A DNA stretch of 64,000 bases from Campylobacter concisus (GCF_003048575.1 NZ_PIRZ01000003.1:203338-267337), one strand, 5' to 3'; shown: positions 17,853 to 29,396, counted from the first letter of the stretch. Numbers and translations are program-made. Notes: a model not told the origin generated them from the letters alone.

Positions 17853-18507
17853 TGCAAGGAATTTGAGCCTAGCTTATGAACGCGATGAAATCGTAATTAA
17901 TAGCGTCAATTTAGATATTTATGCAAATGATTTTGTCTTTATCACAGGCAAGAGCGGAAGTGGAAAAAGCACGCTTTTAAAATCATTTTATGGAGAAATT
18001 TCACCTCTTGCTGGAGAGCTAAATGTCTGCATGACACAAATGGATGACATCGACGATAAAAGGCTTTGTGAACTTAGACAGCGAGTTGGCATTATATTTC
18101 AAAATTATCGTTTGATAAATGAATGGAATGTGGAAAGAAACGTTATGTTGCCCCTCATCATCAAAGGCATCAATCAAAATGTGAGTAAAAAGCAAGTAGC
18201 AAAGCTTTTAAAGCATGTAAATATGCTTCATAAAGCTGACAAATATCCAATGGAGCTAAGCGGTGGTGAGCAGCAAAGAGTAGCGATGGCAAGAGCTCTA
18301 GCACACAATCCAAATTTGCTCTTATGCGACGAGCCAACTGGAAATTTAGACGAATACTCAAGCGATGTCATCTGGTCACTTTTAAAATCAGCTAGGGAAT
18401 TTTTAGGCACGAGCGTGGTAGTTGTAACGCACCATATCCCATCTACACTTCGCATCCCATACCGTCACTTCGTCATAGAAAATGGAGGCGTGCATGAGAT
18501 CGCTTAA
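17836..18507 (+). CDS. ftsE: Cell division ATP-binding protein FtsE
   Basis: ATPase of the FtsEX complex, which acts at the septum to activate peptidoglycan hydrolases rather than to transport. 223 residues. Walker A is GKSGSGKSTLL near 37, Q-loop IIFQNYRLI near 93, signature LSGGEQQRVAMARAL near 140, Walker B LLLCDEPTGNLD near 160, and the switch His is in VVVTHH near 195. The ATG lies inside the end of trmB with AGGAG about 10 bases upstream. Co-transcription with ftsX and the EnvC-like gene fits the known FtsEX-EnvC pathway. Confidence 0.92.
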   Translation: MQEIISARNLSLAYERDEIVINSVNLDIYANDFVFITGKSGSGKSTLLKSFYGEISPLAGELNVCMTQMDDIDDKRLCELRQRVGIIFQNYRLINEWNVERNVMLPLIIKGINQNVSKKQVAKLLKHVNMLHKADKYPMELSGGEQQRVAMARALAHNPNLLLCDEPTGNLDEYSSDVIWSLLKSAREFLGTSVVVVTHHIPSTLRIPYRHFVIENGGVHEIA

Positions 18508-19309
18508 AAACCATCTTGGATTCATCTTGCCGCTGATCGCACTTTTGTTTTCCGTTCAGTTTAGCCTAACTGCTGATAAGGTTGTAAGGGATTATGAAAG
18601 ACTCATGGGAAATGACTACAATATCGTCATAGTTTCAAACAAAGAGCTAAGCGAGCCTGTGCTAAAGCCGATTGTGAGTAATCTAGCTAGCCTCGAGCCA
18701 CTAAGTCCACAAAAGATCATCGATCGCCTCTCAAATGACATCTCTGCTAAAAATTTATCCATACTGCAAAATGCGCTACCTAAATTTTACTCACTAAAAC
18801 TTAGCGAATTTCCGACACCGCAGTACATGGATGAGCTAAAGCAAAAGCTTTTAAAATTTGATGGGATTACAAAGGTTGAGACATTTTCAAAGACTCATGA
18901 TAAGGTCTTTAAAATACTAAATTTAGCCAAAAGTATATCGTATGCTTTTATGGCGATACTTTGTGTAATAGGGCTTATGCTTATGCTAAAGCAGGCTAAA
19001 ATTTGGCTATTTGAGCATAGAGAGCGCATAGAGATTATGACGCTTTTTGGAGCACCATTTTGGCTAAAATCAGCCATGCTTTACAAATCAGCTATGGTTG
19101 ATAGCCTAGTTGCTACCGTTGCAGTTGGTGCATTTTTCTTTTTCTTACCTGGTATTGAAATTTTTAGAGAAAATGCCGCAAGTATTGATGTGGTATTGCC
19201 TAGTCTTGATCCTTCAAGGGATATTTTTATTTTATTTGGCGTGGCTATGTTTTTAAGTATTTTTGCTGTTAGTTTGGTGATGAGTAAAGCTAGAAAAAGC
19301 ACGATATGA
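18494..19309 (+). CDS. ftsX: Cell division protein FtsX (permease-like)
   Basis: Membrane partner of FtsE; passes the ATP signal across the inner membrane to an EnvC-type activator. About 271 residues. One N-terminal membrane segment (HLGFILPLIALLFSVQFSL) is followed by a periplasmic domain of about 120 residues, then three more hydrophobic segments (near 155, 205 and 245), the usual FtsX topology. ATG 18494 is preferred over ATG 18482 because GGAGG (18484-18488) is 5 bases from it. It overlaps ftsE by 14 bases and the next gene by 4. Confidence 0.85.
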   Translation: MRSLKNHLGFILPLIALLFSVQFSLTADKVVRDYERLMGNDYNIVIVSNKELSEPVLKPIVSNLASLEPLSPQKIIDRLSNDISAKNLSILQNALPKFYSLKLSEFPTPQYMDELKQKLLKFDGITKVETFSKTHDKVFKILNLAKSISYAFMAILCVIGLMLMLKQAKIWLFEHRERIEIMTLFGAPFWLKSAMLYKSAMVDSLVATVAVGAFFFFLPGIEIFRENAASIDVVLPSLDPSRDIFILFGVAMFLSIFAVSLVMSKARKSTI

Positions 19310-20526
19310 GAAAAGGAATTTTTATATTTTTGCTAGCTTTTAGTCTAGCTTTTGCGTCAAATACCAAAGAGAAGATCAAGGACTCCAAAAACTCGCTAAG
19401 ATCGAGTCAAGCGATGAGCGAGCAGCTTAGTAAAAAGCTAGACGATTTGGCTGGCGATATCGTAAATGGCGAGAAAAAACTTCGCGGTATAAGTGGCGAT
19501 ATCACAAATTTAAAGGGTCAAATTTCAGTCCTTGAGACAAATGCTTCCAAGGCGCTTATTGAACTTGATGATCTAACGAAACAAAACAAAGAGCTAGAAC
19601 GCACACAAAAAGAGCTAGAGCAAAATATGATAAGGATCATCGCAGAAGATTTGTCGTTTGATCTTTTGATGTCTGCAACTGAGGGCAAGCAAAGCGAGGA
19701 GAGCATCATCTCGTCTCAAATTTTAACCAAGCTAAATGCCATCACAAAAGAGGATTTTAAAAGACTTAGCCAAAACTATGAAGATACGATCGAGAAGATA
19801 AAAAATAAATCAAACAAAATAAGCGAGATAAACTCAAGCATCAAAAACTATAGACGCAAGCAAAGTGACTTGCAAAATTTAGAGAGTACGCAGAAAAATA
19901 CTATAAACGGACTAAAACGTGATAAGGAAATTTACAGCAAAAAGCTAGCCAAACTTCAAGCCCAACAAGATGAGCTAAGAAAGACGCTAGAGCAGCTTGC
20001 TATCATGCAAAAACAAGAGGATGAAGCCGCACGTGCTGCTAGAGAAAAACAAGAAAAAGCAGCCACAAGCAAAGGTGGTAAAAAAGGCGAAAAAAGCCAG
20101 CCAATGGGTGGAGGCTATCAAACAAGCTCAGTTAAAAAATATTCAGGTGCAAAGACAATCGCTCCTCTTGATAGCTACACTGTAAAGCAAAAATTTGGAA
20201 ATTACGTAGATCCGATATATAACATCAAAATTTTTAATGAGTCAGTCACGCTTCGCTCAACCACGTCAGATGCCAAGGTCAAAAGCGTGCTAAATGGTAA
20301 AGTGGTCTTTGCAAAAGCAACTCCGATTCTTGAAAATGTAGTCATCATTGAAAACGAAAATGGCATCCACACGATCTATGCTCACCTAAGTCAGATCGCA
20401 CCGACGGTTAAGGTAGGCTCAGTTGTGCAAAAAGGCTACGTTATAGGTCGAGTTAGAAACGATCTAACCTTTGAAGTGACGCAAAGAAACTACCACATCG
20501 ATCCACTTGAGATGATCTCAAAATAG
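19306..20526 (+). CDS. EnvC-like murein hydrolase activator with degenerate LytM (M23) domain
   Basis: 406 residues. A signal peptide (RKGIFIFLLAFSLAFAS) precedes a long coiled-coil region (about 20-240) and a Lys/Gly-rich linker. A C-terminal LytM/M23-like domain of about 125 residues ends IHTIYAHLSQIAPTVKVGSVVQKGYVIGRVRNDLTFEV. Zn ligands of active M23 peptidases are lost: there is no HxxxD motif near KIFNESVTLRS, and the final HxH is replaced by LTFEV. That is the EnvC/NlpD pattern, in which the domain does not cut but activates amidases. The ATGA overlap with ftsX supports an FtsEX-EnvC unit; its likely target, AmiA, is at 26031. Confidence 0.85.
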   Translation: MRKGIFIFLLAFSLAFASNTKEKIKDSKNSLRSSQAMSEQLSKKLDDLAGDIVNGEKKLRGISGDITNLKGQISVLETNASKALIELDDLTKQNKELERTQKELEQNMIRIIAEDLSFDLLMSATEGKQSEESIISSQILTKLNAITKEDFKRLSQNYEDTIEKIKNKSNKISEINSSIKNYRRKQSDLQNLESTQKNTINGLKRDKEIYSKKLAKLQAQQDELRKTLEQLAIMQKQEDEAARAAREKQEKAATSKGGKKGEKSQPMGGGYQTSSVKKYSGAKTIAPLDSYTVKQKFGNYVDPIYNIKIFNESVTLRSTTSDAKVKSVLNGKVVFAKATPILENVVIIENENGIHTIYAHLSQIAPTVKVGSVVQKGYVIGRVRNDLTFEVTQRNYHIDPLEMISK

Positions 20527-20569
20527 CCGCTTTGCAAGTACTATTAACTAAATTTAAAGCCTTTTTGGC

Positions 20570-21316
<747 letters not shown>

Positions 21317-21334
21317 ATTTTAAAAAGGATAAAT

Positions 21335-21550
21335 ATGAGAACAGAACAAATAACAGCAAGAGCATTAAAACAAGTTGGTGATGATAGATATAAACTTTCA
21401 CTTATCGTAGCAAAGCGTGCAGAAGCACTAGCAAATGGAGCAGTAGTGCTTGTAGAAGCCGATACTTCAAAGATGAAATTTGCTGACATTGCACTACTTG
21501 AAGTAGCTGAGGGCAAAATAGGCTTAGAGGCAATAGTTGAAGGAAAATAG
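21335..21550 (+). CDS. rpoZ: RNA polymerase omega subunit
   Basis: 71 residues. It begins MRTEQITARALKQVGDDRYKLSLIVAKRAEALANGA, matching the omega motif (R-Y-x-L-x-x-x-x-A-x-R-A) that folds onto the beta' C-terminus. AAAAGGA lies about 6 bases upstream. It overlaps the start of the (p)ppGpp synthetase gene, the same pairing as rpoZ-spoT in E. coli. Confidence 0.93.
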   Translation: MRTEQITARALKQVGDDRYKLSLIVAKRAEALANGAVVLVEADTSKMKFADIALLEVAEGKIGLEAIVEGK

Positions 21551-23726
21551 TCTTTTTTTAGAGCAGCTAATAGAACAAATTTTACCTTGTAAAAATGTTT
21601 CAGAAGCTATAACGCTGCTCTTTTCCCTTTGCGAACGAAGCGAGAAATTAGACAAAGCTATAGATAGCTGCGTCACATCTCATGCTGGTCAATACCGCAA
21701 AAGTGGCGAGCCATACGCAATCCATCCTATCTTGGTAGCATCAATAGTAGCAAATATGGGTGGAGATGAGAATATGGTCATAGCTGCACTACTTCACGAT
21801 GTAGTTGAAGATACTGAAGTTACACTTAGCGAAGTCCAGGCTGAATTTGGCGATGAAGTGGCAAAGCTGGTTGAAGGACTTACAAAGATAGTTGCTATAA
21901 GAGAAAACAAGCTTGCAAGCTCAAGTAGTAACGAAAAACTAGCAAGCTCGGCACTAACCTTTAGAAAAATGCTTTTAATCTCCATTGAGGATGTTAGAGT
22001 TCTTGTGGTTAAGCTTTGTGATAGACTTCATAATATGCTAACCCTTGATGCATTAAAAGTAGAAAAACAAAAACGAATTGCTGAAGAGACGCTTATGGTC
22101 TATGCTCCGATCGCTCATAGGCTTGGAATTTCATCGATTAAAAATATACTTGAAGATCTAAGTTTTAAATATGCTATGCCAGAAGAATACGCCAAGATTG
22201 ATAGTTTTTTAAATAAAAATAAGCAGCAGCTTAGCCTTAAGCTAAATGCTTTTTACGAGAAAGTAAATCAAATTTTGCTTGAAAATGGCTTTATTGAGGG
22301 CACTTTTGAGATACAAAAACGTATAAAGCATTACTATTCGATTTATTTAAAAATGCAAAGAAAAGGGATTTCGATTGAAGAGGTGCTTGATTTGCTTGCT
22401 ATTAGAATTCTTGTGCAAAAGCCGCTTGATTGCTACCTTGCGCTTGGGAATTTGCATATAAATTTTAATCCTCTTATTTCAAGATTTAAGGATTATATTG
22501 CACTTCCAAAGCAAAATGGTTATCAAACGATACATACAACTATTTTTGATAATAAGAGTATTTTTGAGGCACAAGTTCGTACTTACGATATGCACAAAAC
22601 AGCTGAATACGGTGTCGCAGCTCACTGGAAATATAAAAACGGCGAGGGTAGTTTACTAAATCCAAAACTTGACTGGCTAAACGACATTGGTATGCAAAAT
22701 AATGAAGCTGAAAGTAACGTCGAAGAGCTTTATGAATATGCAAAAGATAGTCTTTATATAGAAGATATTGCGGTCTATTCGCCAAAAGGCGAGGTTTTTA
22801 CGCTTCCGCGCGGGGCCACTGCACTTGATTATGCTTATGAGATTCACACAGAGATCGGACTTTACGCAAAAGAAGCTTATATAAATCGCGTCAGAATGCC
22901 ACTTTTAACAGAGCTAAAAAACGGCGATATTGTAAGGATTGTAACTGGCGAAGAGGCAAAATTTCGCTGTTCGTGGATAAATAGTGTTCGAACTGGTAAA
23001 GCAAGGGCTACGATAAGAACATACTGCAAGCAAAAGATAAAAGATATAAATTATAAAATCGCAGTCGACATTTTAAAGTCGGTTTTTGGCGTTTCTAAAG
23101 ATAGAATTTTAGACTGGATAGAGCATGAAAATTTAGGCAAAAAAGTTTTTCGTGCTGCAACTGAAAGCGATTTTTTGCAAGAGGTCGTAAATATGCTTAA
23201 AAAGTATATAAAAAAAGAGCGTCCTTTTATGATCTCTTTGGGTGATAAATATCAGGTTAAAAAACAAAAATTTGAAAATATCGTAATCTACTCAAATCAC
23301 AAAATTTCAAATGTTGAGTTTGACTATTGTTGTAACCCAAAAAGAGGCGATAGCATAGTTGGCTTTAAAAATGGGCACAATGTGACAGTGCATCACAAGC
23401 TTTGTGAGCGTGCTGGAAAGCTTATGGATAAGGGCAATGAAATCATCTTTGTCAAATGGACTAGAAATGCCCCACATAGATATAAAATTTTATTAAATCT
23501 TGAGAACCGAAAAGGCGCATTGGCTGAATTTTTAACATATCTTGCTAGACTAGATGTAAATTTGGCTACAATCTCGCTAAACGAAGCAAATGACCTTAGC
23601 GGTGATACATTTGAGATAAGTGTTGAGATAGCTGAAAACATCGATGCAAACGAGCTAAGAGAGAAGATTAAAGATAGATATAAGATTATAGATTTCGTTT
23701 CGCAAAGCGATCCATACCATAACTAG
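21537..23726 (+). CDS. spoT: Bifunctional (p)ppGpp synthetase/hydrolase (RelA/SpoT)
   Basis: Makes and degrades the stringent-response alarmone; probably the only long RSH enzyme, as in other Campylobacter. 729 residues. The HD hydrolase domain keeps its metal residues (YAIHPI near 60, [13 protein letters not shown] near 83). The synthetase domain has [12 protein letters not shown] near 325. A TGS domain begins near 410 ([22 protein letters not shown]), and an ACT domain lies at the end ([22 protein letters not shown]). Intact HD and synthetase motifs argue for both activities. The start is a TTG inside rpoZ with GAGG 6 bases before it, so the two genes are coupled. Confidence 0.92.
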   Translation: MKENSLFLEQLIEQILPCKNVSEAITLLFSLCERSEKLDKAIDSCVTSHAGQYRKSGEPYAIHPILVASIVANMGGDENMVIAALLHDVVEDTEVTLSEVQAEFGDEVAKLVEGLTKIVAIRENKLASSSSNEKLASSALTFRKMLLISIEDVRVLVVKLCDRLHNMLTLDALKVEKQKRIAEETLMVYAPIAHRLGISSIKNILEDLSFKYAMPEEYAKIDSFLNKNKQQLSLKLNAFYEKVNQILLENGFIEGTFEIQKRIKHYYSIYLKMQRKGISIEEVLDLLAIRILVQKPLDCYLALGNLHINFNPLISRFKDYIALPKQNGYQTIHTTIFDNKSIFEAQVRTYDMHKTAEYGVAAHWKYKNGEGSLLNPKLDWLNDIGMQNNEAESNVEELYEYAKDSLYIEDIAVYSPKGEVFTLPRGATALDYAYEIHTEIGLYAKEAYINRVRMPLLTELKNGDIVRIVTGEEAKFRCSWINSVRTGKARATIRTYCKQKIKDINYKIAVDILKSVFGVSKDRILDWIEHENLGKKVFRAATESDFLQEVVNMLKKYIKKERPFMISLGDKYQVKKQKFENIVIYSNHKISNVEFDYCCNPKRGDSIVGFKNGHNVTVHHKLCERAGKLMDKGNEIIFVKWTRNAPHRYKILLNLENRKGALAEFLTYLARLDVNLATISLNEANDLSGDTFEISVEIAENIDANELREKIKDRYKIIDFVSQSDPYHN

Positions 23727-23736
23727 GAGAAAGATA

Positions 23737-24942
23737 ATGCAAGATATAGCTGAAATTTTACAAGAGATAAAGCGCGGTGTTGCCGAAATTATTGACTTTG
23801 AAAGAGTTGAGAATTTAATAAAAAACTATTATGAAAAAGGTGAAAATTTCTATGTAAAGGCTGGCTTTGATCCAACTGCTCCAGACCTTCACTTGGGACA
23901 CACAGTTGTTTTAAACAAGATGGCACTTCTTCAAAAACATGGCGCGATCGTGCAGTTTTTAATAGGCGATTTTACCGCTCAAATAGGCGATCCAACCGGC
24001 AAATCAGCCACCAGAAAGAAGCTAGATCAAGAGACGGTTTTAAAAAACGCTAAAACCTACGAAGAGCAAGTTTTTAAAATTTTAGACCCAAAAAAGACTG
24101 TGATCATGTTTAACTCAAAATGGTCAAATGAGCTTGGAGCTGCTGGAATGATAGAGCTAACTAGTACATTTTCAGTCGCTAGAATGCTAGAGCGCGATGA
24201 TTTTGAAAAAAGGATAAAAGCTGGTAGCCCAATTTCAATTTGTGAATTTATGTATCCGCTTCTTCAGGGTTATGATAGCGTTGCGATGAAGTGCGATATC
24301 GAGATGGGCGGTACGGATCAAAAATTTAACCTTCTAATGGGTAGAACTTTGCAGAGGACTTATAATGTCGGCAAAGAGCAAGCTGTCATCATGATGCCAC
24401 TTCTTGAGGGGCTTGATGGTGTAAATAAGATGAGCAAAAGTCTTGGAAACTACATCGGCGTAACCGAAAATGCAAATGATATGTTTGCAAAAACACTTAG
24501 TATAAGCGATGAGCTAATGTGGCGTTGGTACGAGCTTTTAAGTACAAAAAGCCTTGGCGAGATAGAAAATTTAATGAACGATGTTAAAAACGGTAAGTAT
24601 CATCCAAAAAAAGCAAAAGAGGACCTTGCTTACGAGATAACAGCAAGGTATCACGGTGAGGAGGCTGCAAAGGCTGCGATGGCTGAGTTTAACAGCGTGC
24701 ACTCTCAAAATCAGCTCCCAACTGATATAAAAGAATTTAGCCTAAAAGCACCAGCGTGGATAGTGGAAGCTTTATCACAGTGTGAGTTAAGTGAGTCAAA
24801 TTCTCAAGCAAGGCGTGATATAAAAGCAAATGCGGTTAGCATTAATCAAGAAAAGATTAGTGATGAGCAGTTAAAATTAGAGGCAGGTGAATATATCTTG
24901 CAAGTCGGAAAGCGTAAATTTGCAAAAGTAAAGGTTGAATAG
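23737..24942 (+). CDS. tyrS: Tyrosyl-tRNA synthetase
   Basis: Charges tRNA-Tyr. Class I synthetase, 401 residues. The HIGH motif appears as HLGHT (near 51), the KMSKS motif is exact (near 229), and the tyrosine/tRNA region [27 protein letters not shown] is near 170. The C-terminal 65 residues form an S4 domain ([18 protein letters not shown]). Start: ATG with AGGAGA 8-9 bases upstream. The next gene starts directly after the stop. Confidence 0.96.
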   Translation: MQDIAEILQEIKRGVAEIIDFERVENLIKNYYEKGENFYVKAGFDPTAPDLHLGHTVVLNKMALLQKHGAIVQFLIGDFTAQIGDPTGKSATRKKLDQETVLKNAKTYEEQVFKILDPKKTVIMFNSKWSNELGAAGMIELTSTFSVARMLERDDFEKRIKAGSPISICEFMYPLLQGYDSVAMKCDIEMGGTDQKFNLLMGRTLQRTYNVGKEQAVIMMPLLEGLDGVNKMSKSLGNYIGVTENANDMFAKTLSISDELMWRWYELLSTKSLGEIENLMNDVKNGKYHPKKAKEDLAYEITARYHGEEAAKAAMAEFNSVHSQNQLPTDIKEFSLKAPAWIVEALSQCELSESNSQARRDIKANAVSINQEKISDEQLKLEAGEYILQVGKRKFAKVKVE

Positions 24943-26034
24943 ATGGAGTTAAAGCCATTAAAAATAGGAAAATATGAGATAAAGTATCCGATATTTCAAG
25001 GCGGCATGGGACTTGGTATCAGTTGGGACAAACTAGCTGGCAACGTCAGCCTAGAAGGCGGTCTTGGGATAATCAGCTCAGTTGGCACAGGATATTATGA
25101 AAATCGTAAATTTATAAACAAAGAGCTAAATGCAAAGCCTTTTGGAAGTGAAAATTTCTACTCAACAAGAGGTCTTAGAGCAATTATTGAGAATGCACGA
25201 AAAATTTGTGGTGACCTGCCGCTTGGCGTAAATATAATGTACGCTGCAAATGACTATGCGAGAGTGGTAAAAGATGCTTGTGAAGCCGGTATAAATATCA
25301 TCGTATCAGGTGCTGGGCTACCTACGAATTTGCCGGAATTTACACAAAACTTTAAAGAAGTCGCGCTAGTTCCTATTATCTCAAGCGCAAAAGCACTAAA
25401 GATCATCTGCAAACGCTGGCTACAAAGATATGACCGCTTACCAGATGCTGTCGTACTTGAGGGGCCACTAAGCGGTGGACACCAGGGCTTTACATACGAG
25501 CAGTGTCTTGACCCTGAGTTTTCGCTATTTAATCTAATCCCACAAGTAAAGGCCGAGATAAAAGAGTGGGGCGATTTTCCGCTCATAGCAGCCGGTGGAA
25601 TTTGGGATAAAAATGACATAGAAAAGGCGATATCGCTAGGTGCAGATGGCGTTCAAATGGGTACACGCTTCATCGGCACTCATGAGTGTGACGCAGATAT
25701 TGGCTTTAAAGAAGTGATACTAGCAGCCGAGGAAAAAGACATAGAGCTTATAAAAAGTCCAGTTGGCTATCCGGCTCGTGGGATTAGAACAAATTTGATA
25801 AATTTGGTAGAAAAAAGGATGGGGCCAAAGATCCAGTGTATAAGCAACTGTGTGAGCCCTTGTCAAAGGGGCAAAGGTGCTAAAGAGGTTGGATATTGCA
25901 TCGCTGATAGGCTATTTGACTCATTTAGCGGTAAAAAAGAGACCGGGTTATTTTTCACTGGAGCAAACGGATATAAACTAAAAGAGCTAATAAGCGTAAA
26001 AGAGTTAATGCACAAGCTGGTACATGGTGAATGA
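24943..26034 (+). CDS. Nitronate monooxygenase-like NAD(P)H flavin oxidoreductase
   Basis: 363 residues of the FMN-dependent 2-nitropropane dioxygenase/NMO family. Motifs: YPIFQGGMGLGISW at the start (FMN), IIVSGAGLPTNLP near 116, the catalytic-type histidine in LEGPLSGGHQGF near 165-175, and PLIAAGGIWDKNDIEKAISLGADGVQMGTRFI near 205-237 (phosphate binding). A Cys-containing stretch (CISNCVSPCQRG) near 300 is a feature of the longer bacterial members. The natural substrate is unknown; the family name derives from nitronate oxidation. It directly follows tyrS and overlaps amiA by 4 bases (ATGA). Confidence 0.85.
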   Translation: MELKPLKIGKYEIKYPIFQGGMGLGISWDKLAGNVSLEGGLGIISSVGTGYYENRKFINKELNAKPFGSENFYSTRGLRAIIENARKICGDLPLGVNIMYAANDYARVVKDACEAGINIIVSGAGLPTNLPEFTQNFKEVALVPIISSAKALKIICKRWLQRYDRLPDAVVLEGPLSGGHQGFTYEQCLDPEFSLFNLIPQVKAEIKEWGDFPLIAAGGIWDKNDIEKAISLGADGVQMGTRFIGTHECDADIGFKEVILAAEEKDIELIKSPVGYPARGIRTNLINLVEKRMGPKIQCISNCVSPCQRGKGAKEVGYCIADRLFDSFSGKKETGLFFTGANGYKLKELISVKELMHKLVHGE

Positions 26035-27473
26035 AACGAGCGATAATCCTCTTTTTTATTGTTTGTAATTTTCTTTTTGCTGCGACAAATTCGGAGATAT
26101 TTGCAAAATTTGATAAAAATTTTGCCAGCTTAAGCAGAAGCGCAAAGATTAAATTTCACAACGATATAAAAGACATCTATGTCGACGCGATCATCAAAAA
26201 TGACAAAAATATAAAAAAACAAGCACTCACAAGACTCATAACCAGCTCAAAATCGCTTGGTTTTGACTCAAGCGCTTATGTAAAAGATCTAAACACGCTA
26301 AACGGCGTAAAAAGTGCCAGTGCCCCAGCTACTGCGGCTCTAACGCTACTAAGTGCGACAAAGGTAAATGAGACTTTGGTGCTTAAGTTTAATACAAAAA
26401 TCGATACTGCAAAACTAAAAACATCCTTTTTAAAGCAACAAAATACATATAAAAACATTATGGACATTGATGGTAGATTAAATGGCAATCCGCTAACTTA
26501 TAAAAATTTCATATCTGATTACATTCATATCTCGCAGTATGATAAAAACACTGTTAGAGTTATTTTTTCTGATAAGGTCCAAAAGACTATAAAAGCAAAT
26601 GCAACAGGCGATCTGCTTGTAATCAGTGCTCAAAATTTTATCTCAAACGAAAATGTAAAAGCACCACTTCATAAAACTAAAAACAAAAATGAAGAAGTGC
26701 CACACAAAGAGCCTGAGCCAAATTTAAAGCCGCAGCCTGCACAAAGTGAGCCAGTGGCAGCACCTTTGCCATCAGTTGCGGCTAGTAAATTTTCACGCAA
26801 CAAAACGATCGTCATCGATCCGGGTCATGGTGGCACTGATCCAGGTGCAGTAAATGGCAAACTTCAAGAAAAAACCGCGGTTCTAGGCGTAGCCAAAAAA
26901 CTTGGCGACATATTAAAAGCGCGTGGTTACAAGGTCTTTTTTACCAGGTCAACCGATGTCTTTATAAATTTAAGAACAAGAACAAAATTTGCAAATGATA
27001 AGATGGCTGATCTTTTTGTTTCCATTCACGCAAATGCCGCTCCAAATGCCACAAAGGCAAAGAGTATGCACGGCATTGAGACATTTTTCTTATCGCCTGC
27101 AAGAAGCGAACGTAGCAAAAACGCGGCTGCACTTGAGAACAAATCAGATATCGAAGAGATGAACTACTTTTCGCAGCAGACATTTCTAAATGTGCTAAAT
27201 CGCGAGAAGATCATCGCCTCAAACAAGCTTGGTATCGATATCCAAAAAGAAATTTTAGCAAGTGCTAGAAAGGTCTATGCTGCAAGTGACGGTAGTGTAA
27301 GGGAAGCGCCGTTTTGGGTACTCGTAGGCGCTCTTATGCCAGCAGTTCTTGTTGAGATCGGCTATATCACGCATCCAGTCGAGGGCGAAAAGCTCTTTAA
27401 TGATGCCTACCAAAACGCTCTTGCAAATGGCATAGCAAATGGCATAGATGGATATTTTGCAAAAAATAGATGA
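26031..27473 (+). CDS. amiA: N-acetylmuramoyl-L-alanine amidase (AmiA/AmiC type)
   Basis: Periplasmic zinc amidase that cuts the peptide off muramic acid and separates daughter cells. 480 residues. Signal peptide (KRAIILFFIVCNFLFAAT), an N-terminal region with an AMIN-like beta domain (about 95-205), a Pro/Glu linker (EPEPNLKPQPAQSEP near 225) and an Amidase_3 domain (about 260-475). The zinc histidine is in VIDPGHGGTDPGA, a Glu in LQEKTAV, the second histidine in VSIHANAAP, and the catalytic Glu in AVLVEIGYITHP. It would be the target of the FtsEX/EnvC-like system at 17.8-20.5 kb; that link is an inference from known biology. Confidence 0.92.
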   Translation: MKRAIILFFIVCNFLFAATNSEIFAKFDKNFASLSRSAKIKFHNDIKDIYVDAIIKNDKNIKKQALTRLITSSKSLGFDSSAYVKDLNTLNGVKSASAPATAALTLLSATKVNETLVLKFNTKIDTAKLKTSFLKQQNTYKNIMDIDGRLNGNPLTYKNFISDYIHISQYDKNTVRVIFSDKVQKTIKANATGDLLVISAQNFISNENVKAPLHKTKNKNEEVPHKEPEPNLKPQPAQSEPVAAPLPSVAASKFSRNKTIVIDPGHGGTDPGAVNGKLQEKTAVLGVAKKLGDILKARGYKVFFTRSTDVFINLRTRTKFANDKMADLFVSIHANAAPNATKAKSMHGIETFFLSPARSERSKNAAALENKSDIEEMNYFSQQTFLNVLNREKIIASNKLGIDIQKEILASARKVYAASDGSVREAPFWVLVGALMPAVLVEIGYITHPVEGEKLFNDAYQNALANGIANGIDGYFAKNR

Positions 27474-29338
27474 AAAATGCAAATTTAAGCTTTAAAGGGC
27501 AAATTCCATTTAACGAGGAGTTTGGCGATATATATTTCAATACAGACAAACCTTGGCTTGAGAGTGAATTTGTCTTTGCAAGTGCACTTGATGAAATTTG
27601 GCAGAGTAAAGATAGCTTCGTCATCGCTGAGACAGGATTTGGTGCCGGGCTAAATTTCTTTACACTTTGTAAGAAATTTAAAAACAGCTCTAAAAAACTT
27701 CACTTTGTTAGCATCGAAAAAACCCCTATTAAAAAAGAAGATATTTTAAAAATTTATGAAAATTTAGGCATTTTTAAAGCTTATGCCAAAAAGCTGGTCT
27801 CGCTTCATCCGCCGCTAATCTCAGGCATACACCGCATAAATTTTACTCCAAATATCACACTTGATCTTTGCTACGGCGAGGCTAAAGAAATTTTACCTGA
27901 GCTTGATTTTAGCGCTGACATCTGGTTTCTAGACGGCTTTGCTCCAAGTAAAAATGGCTCAATCTGGAGCGAAGAAATTTTTAGAGAGATTGCAAGACTA
28001 AGCAATGTTGGCACGATTGCTAGAACCTACTCTTGTGCAAAAATAGTAAAAGATGGACTAAAGGGCGCTGGCTTTCTACTAAGTCTAAAAGATGGATACG
28101 CTAGAAAACGTCAGATGAGTAGTGCCGTGCTAGAGAAAAAAGATGAAAATTTAAAAGATGCTTGGTTTGCAAGATGTGAGCCACTTGCTGAGTCAAAAGG
28201 CAAAACAGCACTTATCATAGGAGCTGGCGTGGCCGGACTTGCAACAGCTGGCGAGCTAGCCAAAAATGGCTTTAAGGTTGTGATCGCTGAGGCAAAGAGC
28301 GAGGTGGCTACAAATGGCTCAGGCAATCACTGTGGCGCTTTGATGCCTCTAGTTACCAAGCCTGGTGTAAATTTAGGCCGCATGCATTTAAACGCATTTT
28401 TGCAAGCAGTGAGATTTTACAAGGCAATTTTGCCAAAAAGCCTTATCAAATTTAATGGCTGCATCGACTACGGATTTGATGATGAGCTCACTAAAAGATA
28501 TGGCTCGTGGCAGGATCAAGGTGTGGAGGAAATTTTTAAATTTGATGAGAGCCTAAAGCCATATCCTGGGATATTTATAAAAGATGGTGCATACGCTAGA
28601 CCAAGAGAAATTTGCAAATTTCTATCAAAAAATTTTGAAATTTTATTAAATCACGAGTATGAGAGTAGGGTACACCTGCAAAACGGCAAAATCAGCGTTA
28701 AATTTAAAAACGGTAAAAATTTAGAGACTGATATTTTGGTCTTTTGTACTGGCAGTAATAGTAGTGAAATTTTTAAGGGCTACGACATGCAAATAAGCAG
28801 TGTCCGAGGCCAAGTCACGCACCTAAAACCAGTGCTAAAAAATGCCATGCCGCTAAGCGCAAAAGGCTACATCTGTCCAACCATAAAAGGTGTGCAAGTT
28901 ATCGGCGCTACTTATGCCAGAAATGAAATTTGTGATACGCCTAAAGTTGAGGATAATACTAAAAATTTAAGCGATGTAAGCGAGTTTTTTGATACCACAA
29001 AAGCCACCATTATCGGTTCACGTGTGGGGTATAGGAGCTATAGCGGAGATAGGTTTCCGATAATTGGCGCCTTACATGACGAAGAATTTTACAAGCAAAA
29101 CTACAAAGGGCTATTTTGGAGCAAAAATAAAGATAATAATCCAAAAGCAAGATATGAAAAGAATATCTTTGTAAATTTCGCCCACGGCTCACGAGGTCTT
29201 GGCACAGCGATACTTGGAGCAAATTTGATAGCTGATCTTGTGCTTGATCGCCCACTTTGCATAGAAAGATCGCTATTTCATGAGCTTCATCCAGCTAGAT
29301 TTTTGATAAGAAAACTAAAAAAGGGATTAAAACTTTAA
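27470..29338 (+). CDS. mnmC: Bifunctional tRNA mnm5s2U biosynthesis protein MnmC
   Basis: Completes mnm5(s2)U34 in the tRNA wobble position: a FAD domain removes the carboxymethyl group and a SAM domain methylates. 622 residues. The N-terminal methyltransferase has AETGFGAGLNFFTL (near 48) and DIWFLDGFAPSKNGSIWSEEIF (near 148). The C-terminal oxidase starts with the dinucleotide motif ALIIGAGVAGLATAGELAKNG near 245 and ends with NFAHGSRGLGTAILGANLIADL near 570. The start overlaps the amiA stop (ATGA) with no ribosome site, so it depends on coupling. A strong hairpin follows the stop. Confidence 0.94.
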   Translation: MKNANLSFKGQIPFNEEFGDIYFNTDKPWLESEFVFASALDEIWQSKDSFVIAETGFGAGLNFFTLCKKFKNSSKKLHFVSIEKTPIKKEDILKIYENLGIFKAYAKKLVSLHPPLISGIHRINFTPNITLDLCYGEAKEILPELDFSADIWFLDGFAPSKNGSIWSEEIFREIARLSNVGTIARTYSCAKIVKDGLKGAGFLLSLKDGYARKRQMSSAVLEKKDENLKDAWFARCEPLAESKGKTALIIGAGVAGLATAGELAKNGFKVVIAEAKSEVATNGSGNHCGALMPLVTKPGVNLGRMHLNAFLQAVRFYKAILPKSLIKFNGCIDYGFDDELTKRYGSWQDQGVEEIFKFDESLKPYPGIFIKDGAYARPREICKFLSKNFEILLNHEYESRVHLQNGKISVKFKNGKNLETDILVFCTGSNSSEIFKGYDMQISSVRGQVTHLKPVLKNAMPLSAKGYICPTIKGVQVIGATYARNEICDTPKVEDNTKNLSDVSEFFDTTKATIIGSRVGYRSYSGDRFPIIGALHDEEFYKQNYKGLFWSKNKDNNPKARYEKNIFVNFAHGSRGLGTAILGANLIADLVLDRPLCIERSLFHELHPARFLIRKLKKGLKL

Positions 29339-29350
29339 GAGGCAATTAGC

Positions 29351-29383
29351 AGAAATTCCTAGCACAAGATACTAGGAATTTCT
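29351..29383. terminator. Bidirectional hairpin between mnmC and putP
   Basis: A perfect 12-bp inverted repeat (AGAAATTCCTAG / CTAGGAATTTCT) surrounds a 9-base loop between convergent stops. There is no strong T-run on either side, so termination efficiency is uncertain. Confidence 0.7.
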
Positions 29384-29396
29384 TGTAAGTTTAGGC